DNA of 56,602 nt, taken from assembly GCA_036835325.1 (NCBI GenBank), contig DAITMF010000018.1:1-56602 (forward strand), in the 5' to 3' direction. The notes below the pieces were generated by a model, which had not been told where the DNA came from, ran no database searches, and worked only from the letters and a program-made list of their open reading frames with translations. The DNA comes from CAMCHP01 sp036835325 (GTDB lineage: Bacteria; Bacteroidota; Bacteroidia; Flavobacteriales_D; Sanyastnellaceae). A program made the translations under genes and the position numbers. This document shows positions 43,275 to 51,886 of the stretch, piece after piece (positions within the stretch are counted from its first letter, which is position 1; each line of letters begins with the position of its first letter).

Positions 43275-44613
43275 TGTCTTTGTTGAGGTCTTCTTCGGTG
43301 TAAAACTCAGGTGGGAAACCGTTCAATTGCCGCCACAATTCATAGCCGAGTGGCACATCTTTGAGCAGCAAAATGCCCAGTGCTCCCGAGCCAATGCTGA
43401 TTGGCCGCGGCCATGGACCTTCATCGGGGTCTGGCGCCAAAATTACGCGGTACTTGCCCTTTTGGTTAATGACTTGGTCAACACTCACCACTTCGGCGCC
43501 GAAGGTACCAATTGAAGCACTCGGCCAGCCGCTGAATACGAGGGCAGGCCAGCCGTCAAGCTGCAAGCGTGCCTTTGCGCCGGGGTGCAAAATGGGCACG
43601 TCCATCGCCTCAACATACAGCTCAGCAGCTTCAATGAACTCCAGTGGTTGGATGGTCACAACAGAAGTACCCGCCTTAACGATTTCGCCCATACCGCTGC
43701 TTACGGCAGCCACAATACGGCCTTCTTGCGGGGCCAGCACCATACGACCGGTTTCACGGTTGATGTAGTTCACCAGTGAGTTCTCCAGCTTGGTGCGTTC
43801 GGCAATGCCATCTTGAAGCATGGCTTGGGTGGTTGCTTGATCGCTGCGGTTTTTGGCGAGTTTGTCAGCAAAATCAGCCGCTTTACGGCGCACCTCCAGC
43901 ACGGCCATTTCGTACGACTGCTTCGATACTTCGTAATCGTTGCGCGCTTTGATGAATTTGGCATCCGATTCCTGCAGCTTCAAACTGCGTGATTCAAAAT
44001 CGGTGGTGGTAATCAGGCCGTCTTTGAACAGTTCTTCAGCGCGCGAAAGTCGTTCGCGTTCGATTTGAATGTTCAGCTCTTCTTGCCGCACCATGGCGCT
44101 ATCGGCCTGCACTTTTTGAACCGATTGATCGACCTTCAACCGTGCTTGGCTCAGTTCGAGGTCTCGGGCTTGCTGCAAGGCGAGTTCTTGGTCTTGCAAC
44201 GCCACGATTTTGTCGCGGTAGGCCGCAATGCCGTTGATCTTGGCCTCAATGAGTTCGCGGGTTCGCTGCACGAGTTGCGGGTCAAGGTATTCGGGTTTTA
44301 CCTCTTCGAGGATGAGGATGGTGTCACCCTTTGCCACGTCTTGTCCTTCATACGCAAACCACTTGACAATGCGGCCATCGATCATGGTGTTGACCTGCTG
44401 CGGTTTTTTATCGGGGTAACGGCTGATGATTTTTCCGGTGGCGACTACGTTCTGCGTCCACGGCAAAAGCAGCATTAGAAAAACCACCACCAGACTGGTT
44501 ACAAGGATGCGAACGACCTTAACACCTTTCGTGTCGTCGCTTAGGGTATCCATGGTTTTTGAATGTTTTACCCCGTCTTGGATGCCTTGCGGTGTGTCGC
44601 TAATGTTTAGCAT
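43255..44613 (-). CDS. HlyD-type membrane fusion protein of a type I secretion-like system
   Basis: 452 residues. A cytoplasmic N-terminus of ~35 residues, one transmembrane helix (about 36-53, L-V-V-V-F-L-M-L-L-L-P-W), a lipoyl half with G-R-I-V-K-W-F-A-Y-E-G-Q-D-V near 80, a very long coiled-coil hairpin (about 105-290), the second lipoyl half (L-A-P-Q-E-G-R-I-V-A-A-V) and a C-terminal beta-barrel. The long hairpin and N-terminal cytoplasmic tail are HlyD features rather than MacA features. Genes for the ABC exporter (52-base gap) and TolC (20-base overlap) flank it. Confidence 0.9.
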   Translation of the reverse strand: MLNISDTPQGIQDGVKHSKTMDTLSDDTKGVKVVRILVTSLVVVFLMLLLPWTQNVVATGKIISRYPDKKPQQVNTMIDGRIVKWFAYEGQDVAKGDTILILEEVKPEYLDPQLVQRTRELIEAKINGIAAYRDKIVALQDQELALQQARDLELSQARLKVDQSVQKVQADSAMVRQEELNIQIERERLSRAEELFKDGLITTTDFESRSLKLQESDAKFIKARNDYEVSKQSYEMAVLEVRRKAADFADKLAKNRSDQATTQAMLQDGIAERTKLENSLVNYINRETGRMVLAPQEGRIVAAVSSGMGEIVKAGTSVVTIQPLEFIEAAELYVEAMDVPILHPGAKARLQLDGWPALVFSGWPSASIGTFGAEVVSVDQVINQKGKYRVILAPDPDEGPWPRPISIGSGALGILLLKDVPLGYELWRQLNGFPPEFYTEEDLNKDSGEEKK

Positions 44614-44665
44614 AAGTCTTCACCGTTTAAGTTCGTGTTCCATTGTTCATTTTGGCCTGCGCGCA

Positions 44666-46363
44666 TTACGACCAGCTGCCTCCGTAGCGGTTGTCGTTGG
44701 CGTTTTCAAGAACCAGCTCACCGTCTCGGTAGGCGTAAATTTTATCGAAGCTTACCCCATCAGGCAGCGCCTCTCCGAAGAAAATGACCGCCCATTGGTG
44801 TTCAGGATGAAGCAAGAATTCAACCGTTTGCTTGAAGCGTTTTGGGTCAGAAGGCAACTGTTCGGAGTCAATCAAGAGCAATTCGGGCGAGTCAATGACG
44901 TTTCTCGCTAAAAGCATACCCTTGATGATAACAGGCGAAAGGAGGTTGCTGAAGGGCAATACCACCGTGTTTTCGCCTTCAGGCAAAATTCTGATTTCGT
45001 TGAGCATGCCCATTTTGGCCAAGGTCTTTTCTACCTTATCGCTTGATATGTCACTACGACCAACTCGGATGTTCTCTAAAATGCTTGCGGTCATGAGTTC
45101 ATCACGTCCCCAGAATTCGCCCATCTCTTGGCGCATAAGATCAAGGTCAAGCGACTTCACTGAGCAGCCCTTGTACAAAACGTGTCCGCCGTACTCCTGG
45201 TGCCTTCCTGTTAAAAGCATCAACATGGTGCGCACCAGCATGGGGTTTTCATAGCCGATGAACACCCGTTCGCCTTTGTTGACCTCGAAACGTGAGGTTT
45301 TAATTGTCGCGAAGTAGTTGGCCTGCTTTACCTCGAGGTTCTCCATAACCATCAAAGGTGCACTGTTGTTGAAGGCGCGAACAGTGCCTTTATCTTCGAG
45401 CTCTAGGTCGGTAACCGCACCCACTTTTTCAAGTCCGGTAAGGACGTCGTACACGCTTTCAAGGTTCATGATGATTTTCTCCACCGAACTGATGATCAGC
45501 AAGATAATGATTTCAGCCGCCACGAATTGTCCAATGCCGATTTCGCGGTTAATTACCAGCAAACTTCCCAGAATCAACAAGCCGGCTGCCACGAGCAGCT
45601 TGAACAGCAGCAGAGCGATGTAGTGACGCACCAACACCTTGAAATGCGCCTGACGAGCCTCGATGTAGTTCGAGGTGTACGCGTCGGTTTTGGTAAAATT
45701 GATGTCAGACTTTGGCGTCATCCTGAACGACTCGGTGTTCAGGGCGAGTTCTTCAAGCCAACCAACGGTTTTGTACTTCCACTTTGACTCTTTCAAACTC
45801 GTCTCGAGGCCTTTGCGCATCGATACCCGAATGAGGGTGATGACCAGAATCACAATGGCAAGGTCAAAAATGATGAACAAGGGGTGGTACAAGGCCAACA
45901 ACAAAAGACCGAAAAACACCTGCAGAAGCGATGTCGAAAAGTCGATGATCAGTTTGCTCAGTCCTTTCTGAATGGTCAATACATCGAAAAACCTGTTCAT
46001 CAACTCGGCCGGGTTGCTGCTCTCGAATTGATCAAACTTGATGCGGGGAATGCGCAAACTAAACTCCAAACTCGCACGTGCAAACACACGCTGCTGAAAG
46101 AATTCAATCAGCCACTGCTGGCGAATAATGAGCAAACCGCTGACGAAAATACCAATGAGGACGAAGAACACCAGCAGCACCAATGAAGTGCTTGCACGGC
46201 CGGCAATGATGAAGTTGATGATGGCCTGAATGCCCAATGGCAGCGATAGGCTGATCAACCCGCCAAAGCCTGCGATGAGGAATACGCGGGTGAGCACAGC
46301 CTTCTCTGAGCCCAAAAGGCGCCAAAGCCGTTGCCAGGGTGTAATGAGTTCTACTTTCTTCAT
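44666..46363 (-). CDS. ABC exporter-like protein with a degenerate ATPase domain
   Basis: 565 residues. Residues ~20-310 hold six transmembrane helices of the type I ABC exporter fold (for example I-P-R-I-K-F-D-Q-F-E-S near 110, like peptidase-less HlyB/RtxB proteins). The ATPase-like domain spans ~350-545, but every catalytic motif is altered: the Walker A place reads G-Y-E-N-P-M-L-V-R-T (from 370; no GKS/T), the Q-loop reads E-F-W-G-R-D, the signature reads L-L-S-P-V-I-I-K-G, Walker B ends L-L-L-I-D-S-E-Q (Ser in place of catalytic Glu, ~500), and the H-loop has F-F-G-E. The flanking fold (L-D-L-D-L-M-R-Q-E-M-G, L-E-N-I-R-V-G-R) is well kept and the frame is intact, so it is a conserved protein, not a pseudogene. 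It should not hydrolyse ATP alone. First gene of the HlyD-TolC operon. Confidence 0.85.
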   Translation of the reverse strand: MKKVELITPWQRLWRLLGSEKAVLTRVFLIAGFGGLISLSLPLGIQAIINFIIAGRASTSLVLLVFFVLIGIFVSGLLIIRQQWLIEFFQQRVFARASLEFSLRIPRIKFDQFESSNPAELMNRFFDVLTIQKGLSKLIIDFSTSLLQVFFGLLLLALYHPLFIIFDLAIVILVITLIRVSMRKGLETSLKESKWKYKTVGWLEELALNTESFRMTPKSDINFTKTDAYTSNYIEARQAHFKVLVRHYIALLLFKLLVAAGLLILGSLLVINREIGIGQFVAAEIIILLIISSVEKIIMNLESVYDVLTGLEKVGAVTDLELEDKGTVRAFNNSAPLMVMENLEVKQANYFATIKTSRFEVNKGERVFIGYENPMLVRTMLMLLTGRHQEYGGHVLYKGCSVKSLDLDLMRQEMGEFWGRDELMTASILENIRVGRSDISSDKVEKTLAKMGMLNEIRILPEGENTVVLPFSNLLSPVIIKGMLLARNVIDSPELLLIDSEQLPSDPKRFKQTVEFLLHPEHQWAVIFFGEALPDGVSFDKIYAYRDGELVLENANDNRYGGSWS

Positions 46364-46475
46364 TCGCAGCGCGGTAATTCGTCTGTTTGCTTAACTCTAC
46401 GTTCTTCCCCTAAAAATGTGTCGCGAAATTAAAGTAATGCTATTATTCAAAGGGGGAGTTAACGTTTTTTCCCAA

Positions 46476-47258
46476 TCAAGTGACCTTCGTTCGGCGAATA
46501 ACCCTGCGCAAAATTCCGGGGAAGTAACGCTTGAGATAAATGCCGAGAATTTCTTTTCCACCTATGTACACTTCCGGCTTTCGTTTGTTCATCGCTGCAA
46601 TGATGCGGCGCGCGCATTCTGCTGCGCTCATGCCCTTGCCGGTGGCATCGTCCATGGTGCCTTGCTTGCTGCCATCGCCTACCAAGGCATTGCGCGAAAT
46701 GTCGGTGCTGATGAATCCCGGACACACCAAGGTTACACCAATGTTGGCATCGTGCACTTCAGCGCGCAGCGCGTCGAAGTATCCGTGTAAGGCGTGTTTG
46801 GCAGCGCAGTACGACGACCGCATGGGCGATGAAAATACCCCCATCAAACTTGTAATGACCACGTATTGCCCGCTTTTTCGTTCAACAAAGCGGGGAAGCA
46901 GGGCACGGGTGAGGGCAATGGTGCCGAAGTAGTTGACCTCCATCATCGTGCGGTCAACTTCGGTCGTGGTATCAATGGCCTTTGCGCGTTGGCTAATGCC
47001 TCCGCAATGCACCATGCCGTAAATGGGCCCCACGGCCTCTTCAACGTCGGCCACGGTTTGGTCAAACTCATCCGACTGGGCGAGATCAAGGGCTTGTACG
47101 GTGAAGCGATCGGGGTGGGCACTGCCGTCGCGCAGGGCTTCGAGCTCCGACGCACGGCGTGCTGAAATTACCACATGGTTGCCCGCTGCGGCCAATTGCA
47201 AGGCTATTTCACGTCCGATTCCGGATGAAGCACCGGTTACCCAGAAGGTCATTTTCAT
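46476..47258 (-). CDS. Short-chain dehydrogenase/reductase
   Basis: 260 residues. Rossmann motif T-G-A-S-S-G-I-G near residue 8, then H-C-G-G-I-S in the N-A-G position, catalytic Ser in V-I-T-S-L-M-G and the Y-C-A-A-K dyad (Tyr ~153, Lys ~157). Arg/Ser after strand 2 (S-A-R-R-A-S) suggests NADP(H) preference. The C-terminal ~30 residues are basic and hydrophobic (Y-L-K-R-Y-F-P-G-I), as in membrane-peripheral members such as YqjQ/DHRS7-like enzymes. Substrate unknown. No partner genes: GyrB upstream is terminated, and 112 bases lie before the ABC gene. Confidence 0.9.
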   Translation of the reverse strand: MKMTFWVTGASSGIGREIALQLAAAGNHVVISARRASELEALRDGSAHPDRFTVQALDLAQSDEFDQTVADVEEAVGPIYGMVHCGGISQRAKAIDTTTEVDRTMMEVNYFGTIALTRALLPRFVERKSGQYVVITSLMGVFSSPMRSSYCAAKHALHGYFDALRAEVHDANIGVTLVCPGFISTDISRNALVGDGSKQGTMDDATGKGMSAAECARRIIAAMNKRKPEVYIGGKEILGIYLKRYFPGILRRVIRRTKVT

Positions 47259-47273
47259 GGTATACGATGTTAT

Positions 47274-47356
47274 TTTGGACGGATGGATGACGGTTTCGAA
47301 GAAGGTACACCTTCATGGCGAACTCTGTACGGTTTGTCGCTCATCCATCCATCCAA
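47274..47356. repeat. Imperfect 18-bp inverted repeat around the SDR/gyrB gap
   Basis: TTTTGGACGGATGGATGA (from 47274) and TCATCCATCCATCCAAAA (47340-47357) are inverted copies with one mismatch, separated by about 48 bases. They are instances of a motif found elsewhere in gaps of this window. No function is known; the terminator of gyrB begins right at the second arm. Confidence 0.6.
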
Positions 47357-47394
47357 AAGAAAGAAAAAAAAACCGCCCCAAGCTGGAGCGGTTT
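47355..47394 (-). terminator. Rho-independent terminator of gyrB
   Basis: On the minus strand AAACCGCTCC pairs with GGGGCGGTTT (one G-U), five-base loop, followed by a long T-rich tract (47356-47372 on the other strand is A-rich). It lies 20 bases after the gyrB stop. Confidence 0.88.
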
Positions 47395-47413
47395 GAAGTA
47401 TGGAATTGACGCA

Positions 47414-49363
47414 TTACACGTCGATTTTCGCGTATTTGGCGTTGGCCTCGATAAAGGCGCGGCGCGGCGGTACATCGTCTCCCATGAGCATGGAGAAAAT
47501 GTGGTCGCATTCAGCGGCATTTTCGATGGTTACACGGCGCAAGGTGCGGAACTCCGGGTTCATGGTGGTATCCCACAGCTGTTCGGCGTTCATCTCACCA
47601 AGACCCTTGTAGCGCTGTACGTTGACGCTTGATTCGCTGCTCGCTCCACGGAAGTCGGCCATAAAGCGGTCGCGTTCATCGTCGTTCCACGCATAGGCCT
47701 GCTTGTTGCCTTTTTTCACAAGGTAGAGCGGCGGCGTAGCGATGTATACGTGGCCGCCTTCGATGAGCTCTTTCATGTGGCGGAAGAAGAAGGTCAGGAT
47801 AAGTGTTTCGATGTGCGAACCGTCGACGTCGGCGTCACACATGATCACCACCTTGTGGTAGCGCAGCTTGGCGAGGTTGAGTGCTTTGCTGTCTTCTTCG
47901 GTTCCGATGGATACCCCGAGAGCGGTGTAGATGTTTTTGATCTCTTCGTTTTCGAAGATTTTGTGGTGCATGGCCTTCTCCACGTTCAAAATCTTACCGC
48001 GCAGCGGCATGATCGCTTGGAAGTTGCGGTCACGACCTTGCTTGGCCGTACCTCCAGCCGAGTCACCTTCGACGAGGAAGATTTCACACAACGCGGGGTC
48101 TTTTTCAGAGCAGTCAGCCAATTTTCCGGGCAAACCGCTGCCACCCATAACGGTTTTGCGCTGCACCATTTCGCGCGCTTTTCGAGCGGCGTGGCGCGCA
48201 GTGGCCGCGAGAATGACCTTTTGCACGATTTTGCGCGCATCGTTCGGGTGCTCTTCGAGGTAGTCGGTGAGCATGTCGGTCACGGCCTGGCTAACCGGCG
48301 CGGTAACGTCGCGGTTACCCAGCTTGGTCTTGGTTTGACCTTCGAATTGCGGTTCGGCCACTTTTACCGAAACCACTGCGGTGAGTCCTTCACGGAAGTC
48401 GTCACCATTGATCTCAAACTTGAGTTTATCGAGTAGGCCCGACGACTCTGCGTACTTTTTCAGGGTAGCTGTGAGTCCGCGACGGAAGCCCGAAAGGTGG
48501 GTACCTCCTTCGTGGGTGTTGATGTTGTTGACGTAGGAGTGGATGTTCTCGTTGAACGACGTGTTGTAAATCATCGCCACTTCAACGGGCACACCGTTGC
48601 GTTCGCCTTCCATGTGGATGACCTCTTCGATGAGGGGCTCGCGGTTTTCATCGATGTAGCGCACAAATTCGGCCAAACCGGTTTCGGAATGGAAGACTTC
48701 GGTTTTAAACTCTCCGTCGGTGGTGGTTTCGCGTTTGTCGATCAGGGTGAGCACGATGCCTTTGTTGAGGAAGGCCAATTCGCGCAACCTGCTGGCGAGG
48801 GTATCGTAGCTGTATACGGTGTTTTCGAAAATCGTACCGTCGGGTTTGAAGGTAACGATGGTACCGCGTTTTTCGGTGGTACCGATTTCACGAACGGGGT
48901 AGAGCGCCTTACCGATGCTGTACTCTTGTTCGTACATTTTTCCGTCGCGGTGCACTTCAGCGCGCAGGTGTTCAGAAAGTGCGTTTACACACGACACACC
49001 CACACCGTGCAAACCGCCCGATACCTTGTACGAGTCTTTGTCAAACTTACCGCCTGCACCGATTTTGGTCATAACGACTTCGAGTGCCGATATGCCTTCT
49101 TTTTTGTGCATATCAACGGGGATACCGCGACCATTGTCTTCAACGCTAACAGAGTTGTTTTCGTTGATGATGACCTTAATGGTGTCACAGTGGCCGGCGA
49201 GGGCTTCGTCGATCGAGTTGTCAACGACTTCGTACACCAAGTGGTGCAAACCGCGCACGCCCACGTCTCCGATGTACATTGACGGACGTTTGCGCACGTG
49301 CTCCATTCCTTCCAGCGACTGAATACTGTCTGCGCTGTACTGCTTTTTCTGTTCTTCGCTCAT
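47414..49363 (-). CDS. gyrB: DNA gyrase subunit B
   Basis: 649 residues, the short form typical outside gamma-proteobacteria. GHKL ATPase motifs are E-V-V-D-N-S-I-D-E-A near 46, D-N-G-R-G-I-P-V and G-G-L-H-G-V-G. Transducer and TOPRIM parts follow, with the acidic residue in L-V-E-G-D-S-A-G-G, D-A-D-V-D-G-S-H, and the closing Q-R-Y-K-G-L-G-E-M-N. Together with GyrA it introduces negative supercoils using ATP. R-P-S-M-Y-I-G-D-V near the N-terminus and Q-R-Y-K-G-L-G-E-M-N-A-E-Q-L-W favour GyrB over ParE. gyrA is not adjacent. A promoter box 95 bases upstream implies a leader. Confidence 0.97.
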   Translation of the reverse strand: MSEEQKKQYSADSIQSLEGMEHVRKRPSMYIGDVGVRGLHHLVYEVVDNSIDEALAGHCDTIKVIINENNSVSVEDNGRGIPVDMHKKEGISALEVVMTKIGAGGKFDKDSYKVSGGLHGVGVSCVNALSEHLRAEVHRDGKMYEQEYSIGKALYPVREIGTTEKRGTIVTFKPDGTIFENTVYSYDTLASRLRELAFLNKGIVLTLIDKRETTTDGEFKTEVFHSETGLAEFVRYIDENREPLIEEVIHMEGERNGVPVEVAMIYNTSFNENIHSYVNNINTHEGGTHLSGFRRGLTATLKKYAESSGLLDKLKFEINGDDFREGLTAVVSVKVAEPQFEGQTKTKLGNRDVTAPVSQAVTDMLTDYLEEHPNDARKIVQKVILAATARHAARKAREMVQRKTVMGGSGLPGKLADCSEKDPALCEIFLVEGDSAGGTAKQGRDRNFQAIMPLRGKILNVEKAMHHKIFENEEIKNIYTALGVSIGTEEDSKALNLAKLRYHKVVIMCDADVDGSHIETLILTFFFRHMKELIEGGHVYIATPPLYLVKKGNKQAYAWNDDERDRFMADFRGASSESSVNVQRYKGLGEMNAEQLWDTTMNPEFRTLRRVTIENAAECDHIFSMLMGDDVPPRRAFIEANAKYAKIDV

Positions 49364-49458
49364 TGCTTTCGATTCTCAATTTTCGTTTGGGATGCCCTTC
49401 AAAAAGGGATGCGCAGCCTACTGGCACAGCAGCATCTCATGCCCAAAATTTCGACCCT

Positions 49459-49466
49459 CAAAGATA
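49459..49466 (-). promoter_or_regulatory. -7 promoter element TATCTTTG upstream of gyrB
   Basis: Exact TAnnTTTG match on the minus strand. The leader to the ATG at 49363 would be about 90 bases. Between this box and the next terminator (49467-49603) I see no gene. Confidence 0.55.
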
Positions 49467-49603
49467 CGGCTTTTACGCGGCAAAACGGCCTGAAAAGCCC
49501 GTCGCTTCACAGATTTATTAACACCATTTGGCGGGGTTTTCAACGGTTTTCGAAACTATGGTTGATTTCCCATTTCGTGAAGCGCAATTAAGGGTAAGGG
49601 GTA

Positions 49604-49632
49604 CAAAAAAAGCCGACACATGGTCGGCTTTT
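49604..49632 (-). terminator. Rho-independent terminator after the barrel/SPOR-like protein gene
   Basis: On the minus strand AAAAGCCGAC pairs with GTCGGCTTTT (perfect 10 bp, five-base loop) and is followed by further T. It lies 20 bases after the stop at 49653. Confidence 0.9.
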
Positions 49633-49652
49633 CAATGCTTTTCAGGCGAGGC

Positions 49653-51848
49653 TCAATCCAAACTCACCTGGCCCGGACCTACCTTCTTCAGTTTCAAGGC
49701 GTCGTCGAGGGGGATGAGCTCGCCATTGAAGTCGCCTACCACCTTTGGTGCGCGCAAGCCCATTTGCTCGGCCTTGTCGCGGAGGTCGTTGGCGTCTTCA
49801 ACCGAATCGGTCAACTCGGTAAAGAACACTGTTTTGCCGTCGCCTTTGCGCTGGGTGCGGATGCCACCAAACTGTAGCATCACCTCAACCTGATCGGCAG
49901 GCACTTCACCGCTGTACTCGCCCAACATCACGCGGAACTTCACCAAGGCTTTGTCAACCATCTCGGATTCAACGGTTTCTTGTACAATGTCTTTCGTGGG
50001 CTCTGCCACGGTCATGCCCGATTCACCCAACGAAATGCGTTTGCCGTTGCGGTAGGCAGAGATAAAGGCGTCAGTGAAGCCGGCAACCAAAAGATCGGTC
50101 TTCCGGGCAACTGCTGCCGACTTGTCGCTGTAGCTTTCAGTGACGTAACGGGTGAGGCCGTCGTCACCGGGAATGGCCAAGATGGCGCCGTGACCGGCAA
50201 AAATGTCTTCCGATAGCTCACCGCGGAAGGCGCCGACCTGCACGCGGTAAAACACGGGGTTGTCGGCTTTGGCAGCGTCAATGGCGTCTCCGGTCGCGGC
50301 AAGGGCGCCGTCAGGCAAGGCCTCCGCTTCAGCGGTAATCTCAGCAACCGCTTGCGCCTCAAGTTCAGGGGTTACAACCATTTCAGTAACCATTTCATCG
50401 CCGTTTTCGTCGGTGCTGATGCTTACCACGTCGCCGTTCATACCGCGGTCTTCAAGCTTGAGTTTGCGTTTAACGGCCTCGGGAAGGTCGTCGTACGAAC
50501 CAATCAAAAAGTACTTGCCGCCCTCGTCAGTGCGCTCAAGCACGTCGGCCTCGGCCAGAATGGCGTCAATGAGTTCTTGGGTCATGCCTTCGGCTTCACG
50601 GGCGATGCGCACACGGTACACGTCTTCAGCACGGTTGGGGTCTGATTCTACACGGACAATCTGCTCGCCAAGCGGCGACGAGGTTACCCATGGAATGCTG
50701 TCGTTCCACATCAGGTAGCGTTGGTAAATGGCTTCGTCGTCCAACATCACACCATTGGCATCAACGTAGGTGTGGGTTGACCAAGGCTCGAGGTCGCGGT
50801 AGTCGGCAATGCCGTCACCATCGGTATCGACCGGACAGCCACGTTCGTCGACTTCAGCGCCTTTCGGGGTCGCCGGACAGCGGTCAAGCACATCGGCCAC
50901 GCCATCGCCGTCGGTATCTTCCAATGCAGCCATGAGTTCTTCGTCGTCGAGTCCTTGGAACGGGTCTCCAGTGCGCTTCGACTTCATGCGAAGCGGATTC
51001 AAATCGTAGTTGATGGTGGCATGGGTAAACAAGAATCGGTCGTTGCGGCTGTCGCCTTGGCGGGCACCCGTACTCTGATCGGTCATGTTGTCAACAAGGT
51101 CAGTGAAGGTAAACATGTAACGTGCAGCGATTTGCGCACGGAAGCGGTCGGTGACACGGAATTGAATGCCTGCGGTGACCGGAATGGCGAAGCTGCGGTC
51201 AGGGTAAGCGCCGCGGCCGTCGAGGTTCATATCGCGCAAGTCGGTCTCGTACACGTAATCGCGCTGGAGCATGATTGCATCTGCAGCGTTGGCGGCATTC
51301 TGGTCGATGGAGCGAATGCTGCCGTCATCCCAGTAATGGTAACGCATCCCATTGGCGTCGTACAGGTCGGTTTTCGAAAGAAATTCGAACGACTCAAATC
51401 CAACGCCTACGAAGGGCTCAGCCCCACGTCCCGAAGGTAAAAAATGGTCAAAATTGTAGGTCAGCAATGCGCCACCTGAACGAATCGTTGACTGCATGTT
51501 AAACATGCGCGGGTTGGTCAACTCATTCAAATTGATTGTTCCGAACACAGTGTACAAACTCAGGTCGAGGTACGAATTGACTTCATTGGTCAAACTGAGC
51601 GTGTACGCCATATCGGCCGAACCAGGGTGGTAACCGCGGTTGTCACGTCCGAGCTCGCCATACAGCACCATGCTGCCTACGCCGAGGCCGAGCCGCGGTT
51701 TGAGCTTAAAGGTGTTGCCCGGGAGCGTTGCTCCGTATTTGTTTTCGGGGATGGATGTGCTGTCGATTTGTCCGTAAGCCGCGCCGGTGGCGGCAAAGAG
51801 GATGATCGAGACGAAGTGTGGCAGAAAATTTCGCATATGCCGTGTCAT
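49653..51848 (-). CDS. Outer membrane beta-barrel protein with TSP3 calcium repeats and SPOR-like domains
   Basis: 731 residues from ATG 51848 (TTG 51872 and ATG 51836 are alternatives); a signal peptide ends at A-A-Y-G-Q. Residues ~30-290 form an 8- to 12-strand barrel-like region. Residues ~310-350 carry thrombospondin type 3-like calcium motifs, D-T-D-G-D-G-V-A-D-V-L-D and D-T-D-G-D-G-I-A-D-Y-R-D. The C-terminal half holds about three SPOR-like modules, best seen at F-Y-R-V-Q-V-G-A-F-R-G and F-R-V-M-L-G-E-Y-S-G, expected to contact peptidoglycan. An OmpA domain is absent. It may tether outer membrane to cell wall. The sirtuin gene ends 38 bases upstream on the same strand. Confidence 0.83.
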   Translation of the reverse strand: MTRHMRNFLPHFVSIILFAATGAAYGQIDSTSIPENKYGATLPGNTFKLKPRLGLGVGSMVLYGELGRDNRGYHPGSADMAYTLSLTNEVNSYLDLSLYTVFGTINLNELTNPRMFNMQSTIRSGGALLTYNFDHFLPSGRGAEPFVGVGFESFEFLSKTDLYDANGMRYHYWDDGSIRSIDQNAANAADAIMLQRDYVYETDLRDMNLDGRGAYPDRSFAIPVTAGIQFRVTDRFRAQIAARYMFTFTDLVDNMTDQSTGARQGDSRNDRFLFTHATINYDLNPLRMKSKRTGDPFQGLDDEELMAALEDTDGDGVADVLDRCPATPKGAEVDERGCPVDTDGDGIADYRDLEPWSTHTYVDANGVMLDDEAIYQRYLMWNDSIPWVTSSPLGEQIVRVESDPNRAEDVYRVRIAREAEGMTQELIDAILAEADVLERTDEGGKYFLIGSYDDLPEAVKRKLKLEDRGMNGDVVSISTDENGDEMVTEMVVTPELEAQAVAEITAEAEALPDGALAATGDAIDAAKADNPVFYRVQVGAFRGELSEDIFAGHGAILAIPGDDGLTRYVTESYSDKSAAVARKTDLLVAGFTDAFISAYRNGKRISLGESGMTVAEPTKDIVQETVESEMVDKALVKFRVMLGEYSGEVPADQVEVMLQFGGIRTQRKGDGKTVFFTELTDSVEDANDLRDKAEQMGLRAPKVVGDFNGELIPLDDALKLKKVGPGQVSLD

Positions 51849-51886
51849 TGCTTTCACGGCTCTTTTACGCAAGCGATGCGCGAGGG

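Noticed and set aside
47279..47409. Plus-strand frames in the SDR/gyrB gap
   Set aside because: They span the inverted repeat and the gyrB terminator and resemble nothing known.
51849..51872. TTG start of the barrel/SPOR-like gene
   Set aside because: ATG 51848 gives a better signal peptide and TTG use is uncommon.
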